Part shown: positions 57,295 through 64,000 of the stretch, one piece after another
How positions within the stretch are numbered: the first letter of the stretch is position 1
Layout: every line of letters starts with the position of its first letter
Source: Piezodorus guildinii
Taxonomy: Eukaryota; Arthropoda; Insecta; Hemiptera; Pentatomidae
Assembly (NCBI GenBank): GCA_023052935.1
Contig: CM041292.1
Span: forward strand, 43,236,139-43,300,138
DNA: 64,000 nt
Direction: 5' to 3'
The notes under the pieces: model-generated
Seen by the model: only the letters and a program-made list of their open reading frames with translations
Told to the model about the DNA's origin: nothing
The model's database searches: none
Program-made: the position numbers and the translations under genes

Positions 57295-58605
57295 TTATGG
57301 TTTTTTTAAGGCAGGAATGAGATTTGTTACGAGATTCGTAAGGAGTGATATTAGGGGCATAACAAGGGATTTAATTTCGGAAATAAAGGATGTCATCAAA
57401 CTGGTAAGGTCTGTGGCGTTTGAAGGAGGAGGAATATGAGAGATTTGTGGTGGATTAGGATTCTTAGGATTGGTTACATTTTGAGAAAGAGGTATATGTG
57501 GAATGGATTGAGGTACATTTTGTAGTTCCGGCAGGGCCACGGCTTCAGTACTTTGATTCCCACCTCCAAGTAAGTGGGCAAATGATAAATTGGCATCAAT
57601 AAGTTTTGAGGGTTCTCTTCTGTTTCTTACTTGTCTTGCTGTTTCATCCAGTACTTGAGGTTTTTGAAACCTGGTCCTCAGCTCCTTATAGATTTGGCAT
57701 CCTTTATAGTTGGCCGGGTGGTCCTTCAGGCAATGAGCACATACAGCTGGTGTTGATTTTGGTTTTGTACACTCCACAGACTTGTGCTGTTCACCGCATT
57801 TCACGCATCGAGGTATGTGATGACAATAACTTTTAGTATGACCATATGCTTGACAATTATGGCACTGAATTATCTCTCTCTTTGTGTAAGGTTTTTCAAC
57901 TCTTACACTGGAATAGTACAATCTATTGAGGTCATAGATTTTTTCAACTCCTTCAGCTGGTTCCAAATCCACAAAAAAGAGAGGTAGAGGAAATTTATCC
58001 TTTAGGACGTTAGTGACTTGCCGCACTTTATAGCCCATCTCCGTTAGTTCTTCTTTAATAGCTTCAACTGGTGTCGAGGGGTGTAAGTTTCTGATTACAA
58101 CCCTTAAAGCTCTCTCTTGGCGTAGCTGGTAGGTATGGAAATCTGCTTTGGTTTCAGTTAGGTATTTCACTATTTTTCTATATGTCTCGGCAGTAGTAGG
58201 AGATATTTTGGTATCATTGGTTCTACTCATACAGTAGTAGCTGGTAGATTCGGTAATTTTGTTCAATTGCGCACACAACAACTGGAAATTTCTAATATTT
58301 TTGACAAATATTGGAGGAGGCCGTGGTTCACTAGGTATAGGAGTAGATTCCATGTTTTCTTTTTCATTATGTAAAATTTGAAATGGATTTGGGGTGAAAA
58401 ACGGCGATTCGTCAGTCATCCCTTGTGACGATGTGCCAGGTTGTGGTTCAGATTCTGAATTAGTACCGGAAGGGGTTGCTTGTAGATTTAATCTTTTATT
58501 AGTATCACGGCGGGGTCTTTGTTTTGTAGGTGACGGGATTGAACCACTAGATCTAGATCTTTTAGTTGAAGCTTTGGAGGACATTACTTGATGATAATAT
58601 CGCAT
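57295..58605 (-). CDS. LINE-A ORF1: gag-like RNA-binding protein (436 aa)
   Basis: The protein packages element RNA into a ribonucleoprotein. The N-terminal 95 residues are polar and basic with a likely nuclear signal (TKRSRSS, TKQRPRRD). Residues about 160-245 form the PRE_C2HC-type domain known from jockey-family gag (LRVVIRNLHPSTPVEAIKEE onward). Three zinc knuckles follow: C248-C251-H256-C261, C267-C270-H274-C279 and C289-C292-H296-C303, with CX2CX4HX4C, CX2CX3HX4C and CX2CX3HX6C spacing. The C-terminal part is Pro/Asn-rich and ends with a hydrophobic stretch before the stop. The start could be the Met at 58605 or the one seven codons later. The stop codon abuts the ORF2 ATG. Confidence 0.95.
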   Translation of the reverse strand: MRYYHQVMSSKASTKRSRSSGSIPSPTKQRPRRDTNKRLNLQATPSGTNSESEPQPGTSSQGMTDESPFFTPNPFQILHNEKENMESTPIPSEPRPPPIFVKNIRNFQLLCAQLNKITESTSYYCMSRTNDTKISPTTAETYRKIVKYLTETKADFHTYQLRQERALRVVIRNLHPSTPVEAIKEELTEMGYKVRQVTNVLKDKFPLPLFFVDLEPAEGVEKIYDLNRLYYSSVRVEKPYTKREIIQCHNCQAYGHTKSYCHHIPRCVKCGEQHKSVECTKPKSTPAVCAHCLKDHPANYKGCQIYKELRTRFQKPQVLDETARQVRNRREPSKLIDANLSFAHLLGGGNQSTEAVALPELQNVPQSIPHIPLSQNVTNPKNPNPPQISHIPPPSNATDLTSLMTSFISEIKSLVMPLISLLTNLVTNLIPALKKP

Positions 58606-58917
58606 TTCATGTATAGAAAGTAATTAAATAATAACCAGATGTGGGAAAAAAAACAATAACTTAAAAAAAGTTAAGCAAGACCAGCCTTGCCGGGCTATTG
58701 GCAATCAGCTGATATGAAGAGGTGACTCAGCATTCACTTTACACTGTAAATTATATCACAACTTACCGCTGTTTGCTCCAATAATAACTGTTGTTGTTAT
58801 CCTGAAGTCTGATGATGTTTTCAAGACTGTGCTGAAGTGAAATCCAACTGTAAAAGCAAGAAATCCGAGAGCCGACTTGAACTATGACTGCTATACTCAC
58901 GCGCATGCGCAGAACTC
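58606..58917 (-). promoter_or_regulatory. LINE-A 5' UTR with internal Inr + DPE promoter and NRF1-like site
   Basis: The element starts GAGTTCTGCGCATGCGC on the minus strand. AGTT at 58916-58913 fits the downstream half of an insect initiator, with A as +1. AGTCAT at 58889-58884 then falls exactly at +28 to +33 and fits the DPE consensus RGWYVT. Jockey-type elements are known to use such promoters lying inside the transcript. The palindrome GCGCATGCGC at 58901-58910 matches the core of the NRF1/erect-wing binding site. The extra G at 58917 may derive from the mRNA cap. Confidence 0.65.
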
Positions 58918-58929
58918 GCTACGAATATT
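58918..58929. repeat. Target duplication of LINE-A, right
   Basis: GCTACGAATATT, identical to 54113-54124. Confidence 0.9.
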
Positions 58930-59000
58930 AGAATCCAACAATTATGAAGCTTAATCTATCCTAAAATCCTCAATACTCCATATTTTATAACGAATAACAT
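58930..59000 (+). pseudogene. LINE-B relic at the LINE-A insertion site
   Basis: ATCCTCAATACTCCATATTT then TATAACGAATAAC encodes ILNTPYFITNN, matching ILNAPYLVTNK of the LINE-B copy at 19240. LINE-A seems to have inserted into this older copy. Confidence 0.45.
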
Positions 59001-59029
59001 TATATATAGGAGAGTCTGTAAGCACAATA

Positions 59030-59290
59030 GTCTGCCATGTGAGTTCGAATCTCTTTTCCAGATAGACTTTTTCAAGCATATAAGGATTCACTCATGTGAA
59101 TCTCCCCCAGACATGTGGGACCCGTCAGCTAAGTGGCGTCCTTTCTCAAGAATAGGCGTAGGACGTTTTGTCACTACCTCAGTTATCACCGATAATGCCG
59201 CATCATCGCAAACATGATCTTCCGAAGAATTTGTAATGCTTTTAATGATTATAGTGTAGAGACCTTCAGGTATAGATTTTTTATAGAAGA
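59030..59290 (+). mobile_element. SINE-like repeat, family 3
   Basis: The tRNA-like head has a B box (GAGTTCGAATCTC) and is followed by GACTTTTTCAAGCATATAAG and TGTGGGACCCGTCAGCTAAG, then TAGGCGTAGGACG. Confidence 0.6.
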
Positions 59291-59364
59291 GCTTCTGTAA
59301 CGTAGTTTCTCTATGAATATATTTATATTTTATTACATACATATTTTAAAAGTACATAATATAG

Positions 59365-59548
<184 letters not shown>

Positions 59549-59559
59549 GAATATTCAAT

Positions 59560-61380
59560 TGGGGAATATTGAACGACTTTGGTGTTCCCTAACGGCCTGC
59601 AGTTAAGCTGACGGATAGGCTTGGATCGTGCTTCACCAATCAGGCGGAGAGTTCTAGGCATATTATTTCACTTGTCCACAGGGGGAGATTTGTGTTCCCG
59701 AATTCCAGAGGCTGGAAAAACCGGTGAAAATAAAATTTACGCTAGGTTAAGGTTTTAATATGGAGGCGGTGTGCTATGGGATTCCAGTACATCCGAGCAA
59801 TCAGGAGGCAGCTGATTACAGGTCTCAACTTATGATTAATTGTGGCCCTGGTCTTAGGTTCCCAGGACAAACTGGGCTGTCTTTAGAGTTTCTCCTTGAT
59901 AGCTTTTAGATTACTCGGAAATAATGAGGAAATCTGATTGGTATAGAGGAGGGACAATAGTAGTAATATAATTAATTGATAAATATATTTTCAAAAATCG
60001 AATTGTTTTATTTCTGTTTATTAAAGTTCTTTAAGAAATTTGCCATATTTTACTAGTGGCTTTGTATTTCTTTCATCCAATGTGATAAGTTGGTACTATC
60101 GAAAATTATCCCACTTCTTTTGGATAGGAATGTTACATTTATTTTTATTATCTTAACAGCTAAGAGAATTTTATAATTCCGAAAGCAGATTATATTCAAA
60201 GACCTAATTTATATAACTTAAACGCATCATATAGATAGGTATTCTGTATTAGTTTCAAAAATGTTCACTCAGTCCCTTTTTAGATATTTCCGTGTAGACA
60301 TCGCGATAAATGAATTTTTGTCAATTTTGAAAATTCATACTCGAAAAAGGACTATACTTTCAAGATCGAAATTTTTACAGCAAGTAGGACTATTACTAAG
60401 CTATATAAGAAATATAATTAAAAGTGAGTCTCTTTTACTTTATATAATTATCTTATTATAAAATCTCGTTTTTTATTCATTTTCGAGGATTTTTTTAACA
60501 ACTTTCTTTTCTATTAAAATACAAAAACATGTCATCATCATATTGTTAATATTTGTTATGATTTGATATATAAAAAATTACAGGAATTAGAAAGATTTTC
60601 CCATCACATGTTTTTTTTTGTTTGTTTTTTTATAAAAAAAAGGTTGCAATACTAAAGTATAGGCCCGAAATTGTTTTTATTTATAGTTTTACGTTTACAA
60701 AGAAATAGAGAATAAATGGTCAGAAAATCAAAAATGTCGACCTGCAAAATCAGAATAAATACATCTTTTAAGAACCATTTAAAATCAAGGCTATTTCAAT
60801 TGCACTTAAAGGACATTACAAGCACGTCAATATGGTTTAACAATTTAGTAGTATATTTCTTCTGAAAGGAAAAAAAATACTAGTTGAATTATTTAAAGAA
60901 AATTTTTGTTAATGTATAACCTACATTATGATCAGATTAGTTCCTAGATAATTATTAATAAAGATTACGTGAACATTTGTTAATTTCCTTAATTTAAGAC
61001 TATTCTATGTAAAGAAAATAATTATATCTTAGTTTTTCATAGTACTTATAAAAATTCCCTAAAATAAATGGTGTCTATAATGAATAGAGAAAAAGAGCAC
61101 TTTTTTGAATTCATCAGAAACAATGTTTTGAATATATCATTTTTTTCCCATAAAAAATCATGGTTCGCAGGACTAAGTGAAGTTAAAAAGAGTGAATTTA
61201 ACATAACAATTATTTTATTAATTTTCGTACTTCATTTTGTTGATTTTATTATTGTGTATATTTCATTGATAGTTTATTGGATATATTTTGTATCATTATT
61301 TTATCCTTTCTAAACTTTGTGTGAATATAGTCTCAAAGAATCTATTATTAAAGTTCTTATTGAAACAAATTGTAATATTA
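59560..61380. other. AT-rich DNA without recognised gene
   Basis: The first part (59600-59930) is GC-richer, with TCAGGCGGAGAGTTC and GGTTCCCAGGACAAAC; the rest is AT-rich. Open frames at 60261 and 61068 encode Phe/Ile/Leu-rich random-looking sequence. I see nothing else. Confidence 0.4.
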
Positions 61381-61387
61381 GTAAATG

Positions 61388-61389
<2 letters not shown>

Positions 61390-61424
<35 letters not shown>
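61390..61424. repeat. Poly(A) tract (A35)
   Basis: Thirty-five consecutive A residues. Confidence 0.95.
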
Positions 61425-61426
<2 letters not shown>

Positions 61427-61734
61427 ATGAAAAAAATGATAAAAAAATAAATTGACTCACTCGATGATTAGTAGTAAACGTTGGTCGCAACTTGTGAATT
61501 AGTGAATTAACTAATTTATTTATTTTTGAAATAAAAAGGGCTGAATTACTTTGTTCATAGGTAGACTGTCATTCCAATAGATTAAAAGCAAATTTTGTAA
61601 GAAATTTTTTAAAGATTGTACAAATTTTTTTTTTTATTATTTATTATTTAAGTAAGTGTGTAGTAATAATACTAATGTCTTATGAAACTACTACCCTTTT
61701 ACAGTTCTTCATTATTTATTTTAAGGTAATAGGC

Positions 61735-62155
61735 AATTTATTTTAAGGCAACCTTATTTCATTCGTCTGGGAGATTTACCAGGAATATCTAAGGAAAACA
61801 GGTTACGGACAAGTGGGTTTATGTGGGTAGGAAGTTTGGAATTAAAACAGATATATCGGGATATGTCTGCAAAAAAATGGGATTTTGAGGTCATTATGGA
61901 CGAGTTATGACATATATAAGAGACATTCATAATTTTGCGAAGAATTGTGTATTGTAAACAGTGGATGTGGGAGGAACTAAATGGTTTAGCAGTGTCCCAA
62001 AGCTTGATTCCATGTTTCCAAATAGTCTGATAATAGTGACGTAAATGAGGTTTATGTAATAGACTGGAAGTTTAGAACGTTTGTCAAGTAAGTCTTGTAG
62101 TAATCGGTATCTTCGAGCAGTTTCTAGTAGTTTCAGTCTTGTGTGAGGGTAAAAT
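61735..62155 (-). pseudogene. LINE-B relic
   Basis: Antisense copy of the C-terminal RT region: CATTATGGACGAGTTATGAC, TCCAAAGCTTGATTCCATGT and TCTAGTAGTTTCAGTCTTGT (the antisense of RLKRQE) appear in order. No intact frame. Confidence 0.6.
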
Positions 62156-62339
62156 ATAAACGTTAAGGTAAAAAGTACAGTATACCAAGTACAAGAAAGT
62201 TTTATATTTTTCCATAGAATTGAGATATATAATTCCTATCTGCTTGCCTCTTTGTAACACGAAAATCTACAGTTCCAGAAAGTTTAGGTTCTATCTTAAC
62301 AAAATAAATATGTAATGTTAAACAAAGACAAATAATCAA

Positions 62340-62760
62340 TGGCTCGTTAGCCTAGGAACGGAGCTGATTAAGGTCGATAAAAAAGCGCCATCGCCGAAGA
62401 AGGAAGAAGAGAAGAAGCTGTTCCGGATATGGCAGTGTTGGGAGATTCCTTATCTGCTGGGGACGTCCTCGGAATTATATTGAGCGCTAATAGTCCTCGG
62501 TAAAAACTAGCAGAGCCGTGCCTCTCACAAAAACACTAGTTTGTGTCGGTGTCTCTGCTTGGACCACCTGGCCGCTCCCTCGCCTCGCTAATGGCTTAAT
62601 ACCTGAGTCGCTATCTTAAGGTCTCTCCTTCCTTGTCTAATCCTCGTCTTCTTCGGAATGATGGGGTATGAGGTCATCTGGGAGAAGCCAGAACACAAGA
62701 TCAAGGAAGGATATTGTTAAAGACACAAGAAGTAACATTGTTAAAGCATCTTGACCTCCC
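62340..62760. other. GC-richer unique island
   Basis: Balanced composition with stops in all frames. Contains GCTGATTAAGG, CGCTAATGGCTTAATACC and GTGTCGGTGTCTCTGC. Candidate regulatory segment. Confidence 0.25.
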
Positions 62761-62814
62761 TTTACATAAAAAAAATACGCGGTCAAAAAATAAAAGCCCT
62801 CTACCAGAATGAGA

Positions 62815-63410
62815 CTCTAGATTTATTGGAGGTCAATGTAGCTGTTTTTTGAGATAATTTTTGGCTTATTACTTTTAATAATGAACCTTTGTAATTGACC
62901 AAAAAAATAAAAAATAACAATTTGAGAGCTTACGTTTCAAAATTCGAAGAATCCGAATAAGAAATTAAAAAAAATCCATTTGTCAGCCGTCCGCCCTACG
63001 CGGAATTTCTCCGAAACTATTGGACCATTTTTTTTTTAATTCGCCACAAAAATACTAGCCCATGCAACGATGTTCCGAACACCTAGACGTTGATATCAGC
63101 TGTTTAGTTTTAAAATGGCGGCCGATTAAATGTGATTTTATTCAATTAATCAGTTATTTTTGAAGATAGAGAAAAAACGTATTAGTGTTTGAATGAAAAA
63201 AGAATTTTATTGAAATTGATTAAAAACTAGCTTAGAAATAGCGTTTTGAAATCAGCGGTAGTGATATGATATGATTGCTTATGATATTGCTTGATAATTG
63301 CTTTTCATATTACTTAATTGTCCATCAACAGCTATATAAAGAGTTATACCTTAATATTGTTATTTGGAAATCATAAACCATTGTGTATTAATTTTCAGTT
63401 TTTTTCAGAA
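62815..63410 (+). repeat. Dispersed repeat R2, most complete copy
   Basis: Shows the R2 blocks uninterrupted: AATGAACCTTTGTAATTGAC, GAGAGCTTACGTTTCAAAAT, CACCTAGACGTTGATATCAG, AAATGGCGGCCGATTAAATG and TATTGTTATTTGGAAATCAT. Confidence 0.7.
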
Positions 63411-63439
63411 GAATACACTCCATATCCCCGATGATAGAT

Positions 63440-63615
63440 TATAGGGCAGGGTGACCACTCCTTACGCCTGTTTTTATGAGTGGCCGACAGTTGGCTGATA
63501 GTGAATCTCAACTTATTTACATACTAGAAAAACTTTTCAAGCGACTGAGATAGGAATTATCAACATTTGTTGTGGTAGACTAGAGTGCTAACCACAGAGC
63601 CATGGGGTTTCCATT
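63440..63615 (-). mobile_element. SINE-like repeat, family 3 (inverted)
   Basis: Plus-strand GTGGTAGACTAGAGTGCTAA then CCACAGAGCCATGG is the antisense of the family 3 head. GAGTGGCCGACAGTTGGCTG and TCCTTACGCC match the body. Beyond it, 63616-64000 holds nothing I recognise. Confidence 0.55.
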
Positions 63616-64000
63616 AGCTCTCTGATATGTTACTGGCTCTTGTGTAATAACAATCATAATGTGTCGTTTGGCCAGATGCAAATTAAAAGACTATTTCGGA
63701 GGTCGGAAGCCTGACTTTTTTGTTGAGGAACCTACACTAATTAAGAGTTGGGACTCTTTAGAAACAGTTCAAACACAATACAAGGTTCATTATTTTCAAC
63801 AATTTCTTATGAATAACAATAGGATTTCGAAAATTTGAATAAAAGAGACAATGACTTAAACATGCCGCAAACTAGCCCACAAGTCGTACTTTATAATATT
63901 ATAAAAAAGAGTGATGGTGTTTCTTACAACCACGAGCATTATCATCGAAAAAATTAAAATAGTTTTCTATTAGATAATAGAAACTGTAAGAAGGGGCGAC

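Larger units (their letters stand above)
54123..58917 (-). mobile_element. LINE-A: full-length jockey-clade non-LTR retrotransposon
   Basis: The element is about 4.8 kb. It has a 5' UTR (58606-58917), ORF1 (57295-58605), ORF2 (54616-57294), a 3' UTR with hairpin and an A-rich tail (T tract on the plus strand from 54123), all enclosed by a 10-12-bp target duplication. Both frames are open, all catalytic motifs I can check are present and the duplication is perfect. This indicates a recent insertion of a possibly active element. ORF order, zinc knuckles, AP-type endonuclease and RT without RNase H place it in the Jockey clade. Confidence 0.95.

Noticed and set aside
55169..58591. Several short frames opposite or within the LINE-A ORFs
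   Set aside because: These are shadows of the two long LINE ORFs, without domains or motifs.

Overview
This is a window of AT-rich animal nuclear DNA, almost certainly from an insect. It holds 107-250 nt exons with GT-AG borders separated by 10-17 kb introns, tRNA-derived SINEs, jockey-type LINEs, a mariner and a tRNA-Trp-primed Ty3/gypsy fragment. No bacterial gene organisation is visible, and the species cannot be named from the sequence alone.

Host gene. Three minus-strand exons (27915-28021, 10412-10565, 140-389) join in frame through matching splice phases. They encode the PAS-B/PAC part and the start of the C-terminal region of a bHLH-PAS transcription factor, most like insect dysfusion (the NPAS4-type family). 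The bHLH and PAS-A exons must lie upstream, beyond 28 kb on the minus strand, and were not found here. The 3' end lies before base 1. In the last exon the reading frame slips at a run of nine C/G. The window is therefore mostly two large introns (10.0 and 17.3 kb) plus about 36 kb of upstream intron or flanking DNA.

Mobile DNA. The clearest element is a full-length, apparently intact jockey-clade LINE (here LINE-A, 54123-58917, minus) with gag-like ORF1, endonuclease-RT ORF2 joined as TAAATG, a 5' end that looks like an Inr+DPE internal promoter, a 3' UTR hairpin, a poly(A) tail and target duplications. Two 3'-end relatives lie at 3342-3712 and 50228-50363. A sibling family (LINE-B) has left at least seven truncated copies. 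Also present are an internally deleted mariner (16446-17354), a truncated LTR retroelement flanked by a 28-bp duplication (9135-9868), three SINE families, several dispersed repeats (R1-R4) and long microsatellites. Nested insertions give a relative chronology.

Hairpin elements. Three kinds of strong inverted repeat stand out. One is a 971-bp near-perfect palindrome with 466-bp arms inside a LINE-B relic. The second is a pair of foldback elements with 57-60-bp perfect arms that differ by a compensated substitution. The third is a set of small palindromic repeats. Many of the repeats, including the large palindrome, carry a recurrent module resembling a hammerhead ribozyme: CTGANGA, a hairpin, GAAAC, GTC, often flanked by GCC/GGC. 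This hammerhead-like, palindrome-associated set is the best candidate for an under-described system.

Remaining space. About a dozen GC-richer, apparently single-copy, non-coding islands occur in the introns and upstream DNA. One (15305-15570) is packed with CAATTA/TAATT cores and is a plausible enhancer.
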